Notes: generated by a model from the letters alone, not told the origin. A stretch of DNA of 64,000 bases from Allobaculum sp. Allo2 (GCF_022701175.1 NZ_CP078088.1:2418001-2482000), one strand, 5' to 3'; shown: positions 1 to 10,397, counted from the first letter of the stretch. Translations and numbers: made by a program.

Positions 1-23
1 TGACTAGAAAGAGAGGTCTGCTC

Positions 24-1362
24 TTGAATATACGAACCCTGACGTACGAGCAGTATGCGAAGTTTCTGAACGACTCGCATATGGCTTACAGCTTCCTGCA
101 GAGCGGCGACTTTGCCCGCGCGCACGAAGCGCATGAAACTGTCCGCTACTACGCCGGCGAAGAAGACGGAAAAATCCTGTATGCGATTTACGCCATCTTC
201 CGTCCTGCCTTCCGCCTGTTTACTTACGCGTCTTCCCCGCGCGAATGGGTCAGTGCCTCCCGGAACTCGCCCAGGATCCCGTGAAACTCGAACAGTTTGT
301 TTCCGGCATGCGACAGACGCTCAAAAGAAGGGGCACTGCTGTGGCTGCTTGAAAGCAGCGTAGAATACCAGCCGCACGATAAAAACGGCGATGTCGTTGA
401 AGGTCTCTTCTGCAACGAAAGCTACCGCGACCTTCTGGCTGGCCTCGGCTTTGAAAAGACAAAGCTCTGGCGCGGCTACGATGAACGGTTCCAGTCCCGC
501 TGGGTGTCCTGGATCGACTTGCAGAAAAATCTTCCCGAAATTTCCAGAGGCTTTCCAATCGCACTCGACCGGCCGCATGAAATGTATACCTGGCCTGAGC
601 TGATGAAGGAAATGGCCGGCAACACCCGCCGTTCCTTTCAGAAAGCGGACCTTCCCTACCTCGAATACACCATTACCCGCGGGGATGAAAATTCCGATCT
701 TTCCGAATTTGACACGCTTCTCGAACAGAGCGCCCAGAAGCATAACTTCAATTCCGGTTCGACGGCCGGCCGGCAGGAACTGCTCGAATCGTTTGGGCCG
801 CACGGCTATGTCTGCATTTCCGCTTTAAACGTTCCGGCTTACCGTACGTATTTAGAGGAAAAGGAAAGGAATTTTCCGAAAAGGAAAAGAAGCGCAGGCC
901 GTCTGCGAGGCAATGCCCAATTCGAAAAAGAAGCGCAATCAGCTGCTGGAAATTCAGGAGCAGAAAGCCCATAACGAAAAGGAGATGGAAGCTCTTGTAG
1001 AACTCAGAAAAGCCGAGCCGGCCGATCGGATTCCGCTGGCCGGCGGCATCTTCTTTGAAACGCCTTCGGAAATGGTTTATCTCTACGGCGGCAGCCGCCC
1101 GGATCTCGCCCGTTTCATGGGGCCGTATGTAACCCAGAAAGCGATGATCCGCCTGGCTCTGGAACACAACCTGCGCCGCTACAACTTCTGGGGCATTTCC
1201 GGCTTTTTCAAACCGGATGAAGAAGGCTACGGCGTCTTCTACTTCAAGAAAAATCTTGGCGCGACCGCCGGGGAGTACTGCGGTGAGTTTACGATGGTAC
1301 TCCATCCCCTGCTTGGAAAAACATTCCGAAACAAAATTCGCAGCGGTATGCTCGAAAAATAA
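24..1362 (+). CDS. FemAB/MurM-type aminoacyl-tRNA-dependent peptidyltransferase (frame-disrupted)
   Basis: Enzymes of this family add amino acids from aminoacyl-tRNA to the peptidoglycan stem peptide at the inner face of the membrane. The reading starts at a TTG at 24 with a GAGAGG site just upstream. FemAB hallmarks are visible: RWVSWIDL, then TRRSFQKADL, and a C-terminal block with IPLAGGIFFETP, YLYGGSRPDLARFMG and YNFWGISG. A lysine/glutamate-rich stretch near 850-990 matches the coiled-coil arm that touches tRNA in this family. The frame changes near 245, near 320-335 and again near 850-890. Each change fits lost bases in A or G runs, so the gene is probably whole (about 445 residues) in the organism. 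Family assignment is strong; the amino acid added is unknown. Confidence 0.85.
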
Positions 1363-1379
1363 AGTTATTCGATCCATAC

Positions 1380-1408
1380 GGCGGGCAGAGAAATCTGTCC
1401 GCTTTTTT
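1380..1408 (+). terminator. Rho-independent terminator after the FemAB gene
   Basis: GCGGGCAGA and TCTGTCCGC form a nine-base stem around a four-base loop and are followed by six T. It lies 18 bases after the FemAB stop codon. Confidence 0.9.
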
Positions 1409-1705
1409 GCGTTTTTCCGCCTGCGTTTTCCCTTTTCTTCTCTTTTCTGTTCTTATCCGTTTTTTCTGTTCTTATCCGTTTTCGGTTCCTGCTCCTGTTG
1501 CGTTGCCGCCGTTGGCCCCGGCGTTTTATGGAACGTCTTAAAAATTGCCGTAAGGCGGCAAGATAAAGAGGTAAACGATTACAGTCCGCGACAGGAAAGA
1601 AATGATCCTCTCTCCTTTTGAGAACAGCGAAAACACGATGAGAAAAGCAACGCAATCCATGGGTGCTTATTGAACTTACGTCCGTCTTTTTATAAGATCA
1701 GGTAT
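1409..1705. other. Intergenic stretch with a short tandem repeat
   Basis: No convincing gene. An 18-base unit is repeated directly with a 19-base period at 1443-1479 within a T/C-rich tract. The promoter of the following hydrolase gene presumably lies in the last 100 bases but I could not fix its boxes. Confidence 0.5.
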
Positions 1706-3021
1706 ATGCGATCCGATAAACCTGTAAGAAAAAATCGACACGATCCGCCTCCAGGCCGGGCTCGAATGTCGTTCCTAAAAGAAAGAAGCGAAAGCGCCGC
1801 TACGATCCGCCCCGGCTTGCCATCGTCCTTGTAGCCGTATGCATCGCCGTTGGCCTCGTGGGCTACGGCGGCTATGCCGGCATGCGCGCTGTCGCCGGGT
1901 TGTTCTCGCCAAAACCAGCGGAGAACGCAGGCGCCTCCCTGTCTTCCGCTTCGTCTTCCGCTTCTTCCAAGGCCAGCTCGTCCAGTCAGGCTTCACAGGC
2001 TGGCGTTAACGGAATTACGGCTAAGGAGCTTGAAAAACTGAATGCAGTGAAATCGGAAATTGAACGTTCGACCAGCGGTGCCGAACTCGCGGATCTGAAA
2101 GCGCAGATTCTCGACTATCTGAATTCGCATAACATTGACCAGTCCAAATTTTCCTGGTCGGTCATGGATCTGACGACGGATGCCTACATTGAATCGGACA
2201 ATGCAAAAACCAATTTCACCGCCGCCTCCACATACAAGCTTCCCCTTTGCATGTATTACTACGAAGAAATCGAAGCCGGACGGATCAATCCGAACGACTC
2301 GCTCGAATACTCCGAAGAAATGCGGGAAGAAGAAGATAAGGAAAACCTGAACCAGCCGATTCACCGCAAGTTCAAAGTCGGCGATAAAATTCAGATCGAC
2401 GAACTTCTCGAAGCCGCACTGCTGTATTCCGACAACATTGCCGGCCACATGCTTTACGAAAACCTTGGCGGCTATGAGAAATTCAAGGAACTCGTTTCCA
2501 AGTATTCCCCGTCTCCGCAGGCACCGGAGTTTTACAACGAACGTTACAACGTACTGAATGCCGACTACACGATGCATCTTCTGTACAAGCTGTACAAAAC
2601 GCCAGGTACGTTCAACGATCTGAAGTACTGGCTGCAAAACGCGTCGCTCAATACGTTCCTCAACCGCGATCTGAGCGGTCATTACATCCAGAAAATTGGA
2701 AACATCAACGCCGTTCGAAACACGCTGGCCATTTCCAACGGACCGGCTCCGTTCTCCATTTCCATCTTCTCGTCTATCGGCAAGAAGGAAGGTCTGAACG
2801 CGATTGCGGATCTTGGCGTTCTCGTCAACAACTACTTCGTCAACAAGTACAATTCCGGCTACTACGCCAATCAGGATGCCGCCTACATCAATATGCTCAA
2901 CAGCCAGATGTCCGCACCGGTCGATGTCATCTACTACCGTCCGGGTCCAGAAGGACAGACTCTCCCGGATCTGACTTCTGAAGAGCAGAGCATGGCCGAA
3001 GAGGCTGCCGAAGAAGACTAA
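1706..3021 (+). CDS. Membrane-anchored serine hydrolase of the class A beta-lactamase / PBP-like fold
   Basis: The protein has a basic cytoplasmic N-terminus (KRKKRKRR), one hydrophobic segment (RLAIVLVAVCIAVGLVG), a Ser/Ala-rich linker and an extracellular domain. The catalytic domain shows the SxxK motif as STYK in AASTYKLPL and the SDN motif in YSDNIAGHML. In place of the usual KTG box there is KIG (HYIQKIG), so true beta-lactam hydrolysis is doubtful; many Bacillota have such a protein of unknown substrate. The ATG at 1706 is in a different frame from the body; one lost base between 1720 and 1850 would join them. Otherwise translation would begin at GTG 1858 inside the membrane segment, which is unlikely. 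A strong terminator follows. Confidence 0.8.
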
Positions 3022-3036
3022 AATCGAATTTTGCGA

Positions 3037-3066
3037 AAGAACGCTCCCCGATCGGGCGTTCTTTTG
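3037..3066 (+). terminator. Terminator after the beta-lactamase-like gene
   Basis: AGAACGC and GCGTTCT pair around a CCCGATCGGG core and are followed by TTTTG. It ends the hydrolase transcript. Confidence 0.8.
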
Positions 3067-3101
3067 TTTGTCGAAGCGTTCCGGATTGCTTATGCTTTCT
3101 C

Positions 3102-4807
3102 TTGATGAAACCCGATCTTACCAGCAAGCCCCCAGTTTGCGCGGCTGAAATTGCGAAAAACATGAAAGCTCTCCATTACGACAGAGCCAGAAGCGAGGTC
3201 AAAACGTGCCTTCGTCTTTCTTTCTCGCCCTGGCTGCAGCTGACGTATGGACAGTGTCTGGCCGGCCTTCAGCAGTATAAAAAGCTGAAGACGCTTTTAT
3301 GGCAGCTCTAGAATGTGCACCGACGCCTCTGTTTGAAGCGCATGTCTGTCTGCGTCTCTGTCGTCTGTATACGCAGACCGGACATCTCAAAAAAGCCAGC
3401 CAGTTTCGGGAGCAGGCCAAAGCTGATCTGGAACGCGTTCAGGGCAAGACCAATCCAGCCGCCCTGCGCCCGCTGCTGGCCTTTTACGATCTGGCCAGCG
3501 CATGGCTGCTGTATGAGCAGGGCAAAACGAGCGACGCGCTTCAGACAATACAGAGCTTTATTGCCGGGGCAAAATACATATCCTCCCTGCAAAATGCGCT
3601 TTGCGAGGCGTGGACGCTGCAGGCCGATCTGCTTTCGGTTCTGTATTCCTATCCAGAAGCCATTGCCGCCTACCAGAAAGCGCTGGAGTGTACCGACAGC
3701 ACTCCAGAAAACTGGCGCCCTTTGCGCAAGGCTCTGATTCTGAACAATCTGGCGGACGTCTATGAAGGCGCCGAAGATTTTGAAAACGCCAACCGCATTT
3801 ACCTGGACGCCATGGATCAGCTCGATCGCCTCAAGGATGAGCACATTGTCGATCTTTCGGCCTGCCATCTGGAAATTCTGCTTTCCTTTGCCAACTGTCT
3901 GATCCAGCAGGAAGAAATGGACGACAGCATTCAGCAGCTCGCTCATCATCCGCTGCTCAATAAAAAGACCGCAAAACGGAACGCACCTCTGACCATGCTT
4001 CTAGCCATACAGCCGTTTCCCTTCGCGATACGCTCGTTGACGCGCTCCTCGACCAAGCCATCGAAATTTCCGAACGCGTCGAATGGCCGGCCCGGCTCTA
4101 CTGGAAAAGCCGCATTCACTACATCGAAGGCCTGTCCGCTCTGTATCAGGCGGAAAGCCGTCCTGAAAATCCGTTCCCTGCGTTTTTGCAGGCGTGGATC
4201 GATCAGAAGGAGTTCCTTCTGCATTCTCCGGTCTCTTCCGGGAATACCTCGGACGGGTCGCCTATTATGCGGCGTATTCCTTCGATCCAAAAACTGTCGA
4301 AGCATGGCGTGATCGCAGTCCGTTTGCGAACGTGACGCAAAAGGAACTGTATCTTTGCGCTTTAGATGAATTTGAAAAATGCGCCTTCAAGGATCCCGCC
4401 TTTTTCGGCTTTACGATGGCCTCGATCCAGAACGAACTGGGAACCATCGCCTTAAAAGACGGACAGAAAGAAGACGCGAAAACCGAATACGAAAAAGCCG
4501 AGCAGGGCTTTGAAAACGCGTGGAAGCAGGACAGAGACGATCTATTGGCTCTCAGCTCCTTTGTACCGCCGAACTCAACCTTCTTGGCGCGCTGGACGAA
4601 TCCGATCTCGACCATGCCGGAAAAGACGTTTTAAAGCGGCTGCTCGATCATCTTGACGCGCTCGATTCCCTGAGCGACCATGCCCCGCTCATTGAAGAGG
4701 CTCTGGGCCATCTCATTGAAAACGATCGATACTTTCCCCGGTATACGCGTCCAGTTGAGCGCTTCTGCCGCCGTCTGCAGCACAAAACCGGCGAACACGA
4801 TCAGTAA
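3102..4807 (+). CDS. Tetratricopeptide-repeat protein (frame-disrupted)
   Basis: The deduced chain of about 565 residues is almost entirely helical, with TPR-like units such as SYPEAIAAYQKALE and NLADVYEGAEDFENANRIY. It has no signal peptide or membrane segment, so it is probably a cytoplasmic protein-protein interaction scaffold. Starts at TTG 3102 or ATG 3105 are both possible. The coding frame moves four times (near 3300, 4000, 4200 and 4540), each step equivalent to one lost base, with open sequence between. I read this as sequencing loss rather than decay, but four breaks in 1.7 kb could also be a young pseudogene. The partner is not indicated by the neighbours. Confidence 0.65.
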
Positions 4808-5048
4808 ACTCCCTTTAACCGATTAAACCGAAAAGCCATGCAGCAGGAAGCCGAAGCCGTTCCTTTGCATGGCTTTTTGAATCTATCGTTTTTCTGTCCG
4901 CCCGATCCAGCGGTTCGATTGCTGCTCTGAGCGGTTTCCTTTTCTGGTCGATCCGGGTTTCTGGTACTTATCCATGAAGACATCCATGGAGGCATTGTCT
5001 CGATTCATGCGCAAAACCTTTTGCGCTGTCGGGAACTATACTGAAGCC

Positions 5049-5683
5049 ATGACAACTAGACCTGTATATACTCCAAAACTGACACGCCCTTTCTATCAGC
5101 AGGAAGACGTTGAATTTGACTGGCACAGCGGGACTTCTCCCGCACAGAAGCAGAAAAATTCCGCTCTGCTCCAGGAAACATGGAAGAAAAAGCATCCTGG
5201 CAAAACGATTCTGGAAGTGAGCACAAAATCGACCGAAGAAATGGGGCGGCGTCTCTCCCCGTTTAACATGACGCTGCGCCTGCCTTCTTTGCGCAAGGCG
5301 TTTCCGGTGGAAAATGTGTATCAGGCGTCCAAGGCATTTCGCCATGGCGGTCCCTATGTGGATTTGCTTGGCGTAACCCCGTGGAAGCCAAGCGCGATCC
5401 GCGCCTGCGCGATTCCGGCGAGCTGGTGTTCTTTGAACTGGAAAAGAAGAAATATCCGACAGAGCCCGTTTTTCTGTTTTATAACTGGCTATATCTGATC
5501 ACCCTTCTTGAAAATCCGAAAGAAGCCGCAGCCGTACGAGACTGCGACGCCTACTGCGATATCGAATTCAACCCCGACAGGCAGATCAACTGTCAGGCAC
5601 GCGCGTGCGCGATTTACCATTCCCTGTTCCAGCTCAACCTGCTGGACGAAGCGAAAGATTTTGAAGGCTTCAAAAGATCATGA
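5049..5683 (+). CDS. DarT1-associated NADAR-type antitoxin family protein (orphan)
   Basis: NADAR proteins of this family remove ADP-ribose that the toxin DarT1 places on DNA guanine. Features recalled for the family are present: EFDWHSGTSPAQKQKN, LSPFNMTLR, VYQASKAFRHGGPYVDLL, AKRDPRLRDSGEL, FYNWLY and a C-terminal block EFNPDRQINCQARACA. The first part reads from ATG 5049; at about 5385 the frame moves by one lost base and continues to 5683. I see no DarT (DUF4433) toxin gene on either side, so it is an orphan here. The stop overlaps the next start as ATGA. Family call is made by memory of conserved motifs and should be confirmed by a profile search. Confidence 0.72.
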
Positions 5684-5930
5684 TGGCCAATGATATTACC
5701 GAAATTAAGGAACAGTCTGGACGCAAGGAAGACGCGCAGACTCTAAACGATCTTCGTTCCAATCAGCGCCGAACGTCCTTTGCGGTCGGTACATGGATTC
5801 GTCATCCGACCATCGGTGCCGGGAAGTCATCCGCCGTACGCCGGACAGCTATGTAATTCGTTTTCACGTCTCTGGCCCCAAAGCGCTGACCCGGGATTTT
5901 GTCGAACTCAACTGCAAAAAAATCGGCTGA
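5680..5930 (+). CDS. Small SH3-like protein coupled to the NADAR gene
   Basis: The gene overlaps the NADAR stop by four bases (ATGA), which suggests translational coupling. The product is about 84 residues after allowing one lost G at about 5826. Its second half (GTWIRHPTIGAGKV, then VIRFHVSGPKALTRDFVEL) resembles the beta-barrel tail found at the end of PcrA/UvrD helicases and in stand-alone small proteins that bind partners. The role is unknown. Sharing an operon with a DNA-ADP-ribose hydrolase hints at a DNA-related task, which is only inference. Confidence 0.5.
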
Positions 5931-6219
5931 ATTTCATACGCCGTGTTTCAAAAGATGGTGAATTGAAATAGTGAACGCAGCTATTGAACGGATAAAAACG
6001 GGCGTTTCGTTTACTTTTTCAAAAATCTGTTTTCCCTCTCAATTTCCTTTATCTAATCCAGGAAACTGAGGGGATTTTGCTTTTCCCAGGGCTGCGTTTC
6101 GCCTTTTCCTTGCTTCCACGCTAAGATTTTTGAGTTGAAGGACTAAATGCAGCTGCCAAATATGTGAATCCAGGTGGGTTCGTTTTCCTTCTTAACTCTC
6201 GTTATTGTTTAGCGAGTTA

Positions 6220-6262
6220 ACAGATCTGGCTTCAAGTGGACAGAAGCCGGATCTGTTTTTTG
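6220..6262 (+). terminator. Stem-loop with T run
   Basis: CAGATCTGGCTT and AAGCCGGATCTG pair around an 11-base loop and are followed by TTTTTT. It can end the transcript from the NADAR operon; on the other strand it overlaps the end of a transposase remnant. Confidence 0.75.
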
Positions 6263-6482
6263 ATTCCTGGCTTTTCCAGAATTTCAGAAGATTTTTCCAG
6301 AAAGCAGAAATAATCGTACGGTGTATGACCGTGCAGACTTTTTAATCCATCTGAGTTGACAGGCGAGATGGCGATGTTCAGCTGCTCCTGACTGGTCAGT
6401 CCCAGCTTGGCTAAATCAAAAATATGCGTGCCTCGGTTCTTCGGAAAAATTCTCCATAAAAGGAGATGTTTGTTCTCATTCG
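6232..6482 (-). pseudogene. IS30-like transposase, C-terminal remnant
   Basis: About 83 codons remain open on the minus strand. They match the end of IS30-type DDE transposases: NENKH, IFPKNRGTHIFDLAKLGLT, QEQLNIAISPVNS and HTPYDYFCFLEKSSEILEK. The N-terminal two thirds, including two of the three catalytic acidic residues, is missing. A related, more eroded copy lies in the opposite orientation at 14286-14614. Confidence 0.6.
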
Positions 6483-6533
6483 TTTAGTTCCTATTCCAGA
6501 AACTGCTTTGCTGTGAGTACCTGTTTGGGGAAA

Positions 6534-7056
6534 TTAACGTTTACAGCGCACATAGGCCTCCGCATCTGCAGCAAGCAGCCAGAACGAGATATACATGCCC
6601 TTGACTTCGTCAATATGGTTCTGATCCTTAAAAACGCTGTTTGCTGTCATAACGCTTCATAAGCGCAGCTTTAACCGTCTTTTTATCCAGCTGACAAGGA
6701 ATGACTTAGTCCGGGTGCAGCACACCTGCTAACTGACGACCCATAATCACCATAAGTTGGCCGTAGAAAGGGCAGGCCGTCACGGCGGCGGTCTTTTCGC
6801 CCACGATCGTCCAGCCGCAGGACTTGCACATAGAACTGCGCAAATTCTCCGATTCTCCCTGCTGCCGCTCACCGACCGCCGTTGTTTCCCACTGCATATC
6901 GTCGGGCTGCTCGATTTTCAGAGCCTCTCAATAGCCTTGCAGAGTCTCCAGGACAGACTCGGGGCGACAATACAGACAAGTCATCTTTTGCGCAGTGCTG
7001 TCAAACTCGATGGCTCCGCCGCAGCATGCGCATTTCTATTCCTGTAAAAGGTTCAT
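6534..7056 (-). pseudogene. TFIIB-type zinc-ribbon protein, degenerate
   Basis: Reading from ATG 7056 downward gives pieces of the two-ribbon cytoplasmic protein common in Bacillota: KCACCGGAIEFDS, MTCLYC, EQPDDMQWETTA, MCKSCGWTIVG, then VIPCQLDKKTVKAALMKRY and YISFWLLAADAEAYVR. The second ribbon has lost a cysteine pair member (CPFYG for CPYCG). The frame is broken by TAG, TGA and TAA codons and by at least one shift near 6630, and the usual C-terminal membrane part is absent. This is real decay, unlike the single-base breaks in neighbouring genes. Confidence 0.7.
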
Positions 7057-7132
7057 GTGTCATTTCTCCATATCGGCACAGCACAGCTGCTTTGCAGTAC
7101 GACCGAAAGGAATATACCCAGACGGATCTGAA

Positions 7133-7170
7133 TAAAAACAGGGCTGCCGCATTAAAGCAGAGCCCTGTTC
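7133..7170 (-). terminator. Terminator of the small lipoprotein gene
   Basis: AACAGGGCT and AGCCCTGTT form the stem. On the minus strand it is followed by a run of T, 50 bases after the lipoprotein stop. Confidence 0.85.
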
Positions 7171-7218
7171 ATAGATGTTTTCATGTGCCTGTGAACGGCA
7201 AATATAATGCAATATGAT

Positions 7219-7686
7219 TTATTTCGTCCACTGGAGAGTGCCGAGAATACTCTGTACTTCATCACTTCCAAAATCACACTCGTAGCCTTTTACAATAAAC
7301 ACTTTTTCGCCAATCTGTGCGCTGGCTGCATTTTCGGCCACATACCAGGTGCCGTTCGTCAGCTCTTTTTCTCCATCGTAGGTTCCATAGGGATCGCCGG
7401 ATTCCAGAAGCTCCTTCGCACTGTCCAGATCCTTCGTATACTCTTCTACCTGCAGATAGGGATCGCCATATTCAAATTCCTCGGCATGGCAGATGAAGTC
7501 CGCCATGTCATTCCCGTTCATGTCGGTGCCGGTCACCAGGCTCCAGCCGGAAGGAAGTTCTGCCGTTACCTTGTCGCCGGAAACCGCTGTCGTTTTCGCT
7601 GCACTTCCGCCGTTGTTTCCGCCGGAGCATGCAGCAAGGACCAGCATCATTGTGAGAGACAGAAGAGTCGTTAAAATCTTTTTCAT
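7219..7686 (-). CDS. Small lipoprotein of unknown function
   Basis: The 155-residue product starts with a lipoprotein signal (MKKILTTLLSLTMMLVLAAC) whose lipobox LAAC predicts lipidation of Cys20 and anchoring outside the membrane. A short Gly/Ser linker is followed by a compact acidic domain with no motif I recognise. An IS4-family element begins 11 bases upstream of the start codon. Removing the element and one target copy restores AAAGGAAAATTATTATG, a good ribosome site; after insertion only GGAAAA remains, and the original promoter or upstream gene is now 1.6 kb away. Expression is therefore probably reduced or driven from within the element. Confidence 0.75.
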   Translation of the reverse strand: MKKILTTLLSLTMMLVLAACSGGNNGGSAAKTTAVSGDKVTAELPSGWSLVTGTDMNGNDMADFICHAEEFEYGDPYLQVEEYTKDLDSAKELLESGDPYGTYDGEKELTNGTWYVAENAASAQIGEKVFIVKGYECDFGSDEVQSILGTLQWTK

Positions 7687-7722
7687 AATAATTTTCCCAA
7701 TGTCATTAAGTTAAGATTTCTC

Positions 7723-7760
7723 AGACCACATCAGCGTTAAGCAGTGATGTGGTCTTTTTC
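7723..7760 (+). terminator. Inward-facing terminator at the left end of the IS4 element
   Basis: AGACCACATCA and TGATGTGGTCT pair around an 11-base loop and TTTTTC follows. It lies between the left inverted repeat and the transposase gene and would block transcription entering from outside, a common protection of insertion sequences. Confidence 0.85.
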
Positions 7761-7883
7761 TACTCTTCAAGTCAAATCTCGAATGATTCGAGTTTTTCAC
7801 TTTTTCTAAAAATCTATTGACAAATTTCTGCCGCCGCGCGGCTGCTTCGCAGCCGATGGGGAGAACTTAAAGGAGTTTTCCCT

Positions 7884-9115
7884 ATGACTGCTATCGCCAA
7901 AGAATGTTCTTTCTTCAGAAACACCTTCCTCAATATCATCAGCTCAGAAACGGCGAACCCTGCCAATTTTACTTCTCAGTCCGCCTTCACCCGTAAGCGG
8001 CAGATTGACCTGCATGAGCTTGTCCTTCTTCCGTTTCAGCTGACAGAGGAATCCCTCGCTGCTTCCTTTCCCTGGATCCTGTTTAAGGGCGGATCATCTG
8101 TTTCAGCCTCTGCTGTGTCTCAGGCCCGTTCCAAAATCAACTCTTCACTTTATAAAAACGTCTTCAATCGGTTTAACAAGGCAACTTCCAGCTCTGATGT
8201 TAAAACCTTCAAGGGTTATCGCCTCCTCGCTGTAGATGGAAGCGAGATTCAAGTTCTTCCTGAACAGGACAATGACATCACCTATGGCGCTTCTAAAAAG
8301 GCAAGAAGAGGCACTTTGTTCATTTGAATGCCGAATTCGACGCCCTCAACTCCGTCTTTACTGACGCGCTGCTTCAACCCGGCTCTGAGAAGAATGAAGA
8401 TTCAGCTCTTCTTGAACTCGCTCAGCGTTCTTCATTTCAGAAAGCCATCTTCATCGCTGATCGGGGATACGAAGCTCTTATGTCTTTCTATCGCCTGCAG
8501 AAGGAACATGTCCCTTTTGTCATACGTATCAAAGACGAGACATCATCTACAAGCATTCTCAAGTACTATAAGACTCCCGAGTCAGAAGAGTATGACATTC
8601 CTTTCAATGTGATTCTGACCAGTAAAAACAACAGGCATGTCAAAGACCATTGGGATGTCTATAAGTACATCTCTTCGTACAGGAAGCAGCCTGAATTTGA
8701 CGGTCAAACGACTGAACTCCCTTTAAATATCAGGGTTGTGAGGTTCAAAGCTGCCTGCGAAGGGAATGAATCATTCATTACCGTCTGCACCAATCTGTCG
8801 GAAGCTGAGTTTGGGACCGAGGACATCAAGCAGATCTACCGTCTGCGCTGGCAGGTTGAAGTCGGCTTCAGGGGACTGAAACGAAACACCGATCTTGAAT
8901 GGACTCATTCAAGGAAGCTTGATCTGGTCCAGGCAGAGATCTATGCCAAAATGACTCTCTACAATCTTTGTTCCCGTTTGCGCAACAAGGTAGAAAGATC
9001 TCGTCAGCACCAGAAGCGCATCGCTCAGGCCAAAAAGCACAAGCAGAAGGCAGATTTCGGATTCATCATCAAAACGATTCAACAGTGGCTGTTCAAAAAG
9101 CCAGAATCAGCTTGA
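7884..9115 (+). CDS. IS4-family DDE transposase (one frameshift)
   Basis: The DDE triad is visible: D in LLAVDGSEIQVLP, D in FIADRGYEALMSFYRL, and E in YRLRWQVEVGFRGLK, which matches the family signature Y-2-R-3-E-6-K. The start ATG 7884 follows an AAAGGAG site. One base, most likely a C before CATTTGAATGCC at about 8319, is missing, so the chain splits at residue 145. With it restored the protein has about 410 residues, normal for the family. Given the pattern in this window, the enzyme is probably functional. Confidence 0.92.
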
Positions 9116-9217
9116 GTACACTGGAAGATCTTCTTCTGGCCAGGATATCTCCGATCAGAGAAGGAAGAGCTGATACCAGAAAGAAGAAGTGACAGATTTG
9201 AAAACCGAAAAGTCATC

Positions 9218-9254
9218 AGGATGATTTTTTCAACAGGTAGAAAATCATCCTTTT
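9218..9254 (+). terminator. Terminator after the IS4 transposase
   Basis: AGGATGATTTT and AAAATCATCCT form the stem and TTTT follows. Confidence 0.85.
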
Positions 9255-9376
9255 CGTCATGCCTGAGACGCAAAATATAAGAAATAACAACGCTCATGAA
9301 CAGGGTATACGATTTTTATCCCTCCTTAACTTAATGACATTGTAATTTTCCTTTCAAAAATGGCTATAGTGTACTG

Positions 9377-9790
9377 TTATGCATTTACACTGGGCATTGT
9401 TTTCCAGACACCGTAGACGTACAGTCCGGGTACCAGCAAGCTGAGCGCCAGATTCGTAATACGGAACTTTCCGCCGCCGATCAGACCGATTCCCGTAGAA
9501 ATAATGCTCAGAACCGTGATCCCAATGCCCCAGTTCACGCATTTGCTGGCATTCTCAGGGACTTTGCACGCCCTGAGACCTTTTACGCCGGCGATGATCT
9601 CAATCACCGAGTTGATTGTCACGATGATGGAACTCGCGTAGAGGATACCCGTTCCATCTGCACTCCCCGCCAGCGCCGCCAGTGCACTGACACCAAGAAT
9701 CGCGATCACCCCGGCGATCCCTGCGATGATGCCGCCTGCGATCATCAGGATAGAAGTGATCTTCAAAAATATCTGTCTGCCGTTAGTCAT
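9377..9790 (-). CDS. Four-helix integral membrane protein of unknown function
   Basis: Starting at ATG 9790 (MTNGRQIF), 10 bases after a GGAG site, the product has 137 residues and about four hydrophobic helices, including ILMIAGGIIAGIAGVIAILG and LALSLLVPGLYVYGVW. An upstream in-frame ATG at 9835 lacks a ribosome site. No family motif was recognised. It was probably followed by the lipoprotein gene at 7219-7686 before the IS4 element entered between them. Confidence 0.7.
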   Translation of the reverse strand: MTNGRQIFLKITSILMIAGGIIAGIAGVIAILGVSALAALAGSADGTGILYASSIIVTINSVIEIIAGVKGLRACKVPENASKCVNWGIGITVLSIISTGIGLIGGGKFRITNLALSLLVPGLYVYGVWKTMPSVNA

Positions 9791-9846
9791 GGTAATTTTC
9801 TCCGTTTTTGTTGATTCAGAATGCAAATTCTTCACGGTATCTTTGG

Positions 9847-10397
9847 TTATTTCTCTTGCTTTTTGAACTCGACTGTTTTGCTGCTGTCCGCAAGGTCGAG
9901 CTCCAGGATCAGTCTGCCGTCAGTATCTTCATCCGAGGCCTCATGGTAAAAGGAAGTGATTTCCCCGCAGGGGATCCATCTTTCCTCTGCAATACGCAGG
10001 TATCCAGGAAAAACTCCGTAGACTGGACGATTCCCGGCTGAAGATAGACAAATTGAATAGGATCATCCAGCTATTGCTCGCCATCCAGTAAAAGCTTGAT
10101 GCGGCAGCCGCTGTCCAGCTCTATGACATAATGCCCGTCCTCACTTGACCAAGTGCCTGAAATCACCTGAAGCAGCATCTCATTATCGGCGTATGTATGA
10201 TCGCCATCCAGTATCGTAGGAGTCTCTGAACCATCTATCGTAGGAGTCTCTGAACCATCCACAGTGTCCGGATTCATCGAGCCGCCATTTTCCATGATCC
10301 GTTCAGCAGCAAAATAACGAAACAGACGAACTCCGGTCACTCCCAGAACTGTCAGCGCAGGCAGCGCAATCAAGAATACGCTTCGAATCTGTTTCAT
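9847..10397 (-). CDS. Membrane-anchored hypothetical protein with in-frame stop
   Basis: ATG 10397 follows GAAAGGAGGGGG. The product begins with a membrane helix (FLIALPALTVLGVTGVRLF), then a linker holding a duplicated DGSETPTI unit, then a beta-rich domain (ISGTWSSEDGHYVIELDSG). A TAG at 10071-10073 interrupts the reading; open sequence in the same frame resumes with LDDPIQFVYLQPG, and after one lost G near 9970 ends EFKKQEK at 9847. Together this makes about 183 residues. Whether the TAG is real or an error is undecided. The function is unknown; it lies downstream of the two-component genes. Confidence 0.5.
10212..10259. repeat. Two tandem 24-bp units
   Basis: The unit beginning TATCGTAGGAGTCTC is present twice in exact tandem and encodes the doubled DGSETPTI linker of the gene at 9847-10397. 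Copy number in such linkers often varies by slippage. Confidence 0.9.

Larger units (their letters stand above)
7698..9342 (+). mobile_element. Complete IS4-family insertion sequence with 9-bp target duplication
   Basis: The ends are perfect 18-base inverted repeats, CAATGTCATTAAGTTAAG at 7698-7715 and its complement at 9325-9342. The nine bases TAATTTTCC flank the element directly at 7689-7697 and 9343-9351. The 1645-bp element carries one transposase gene and a terminator at each end. Intact ends and duplication indicate recent insertion. The target was the spacer between the lipoprotein gene and the membrane protein gene at 9377-9790. Confidence 0.95.
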
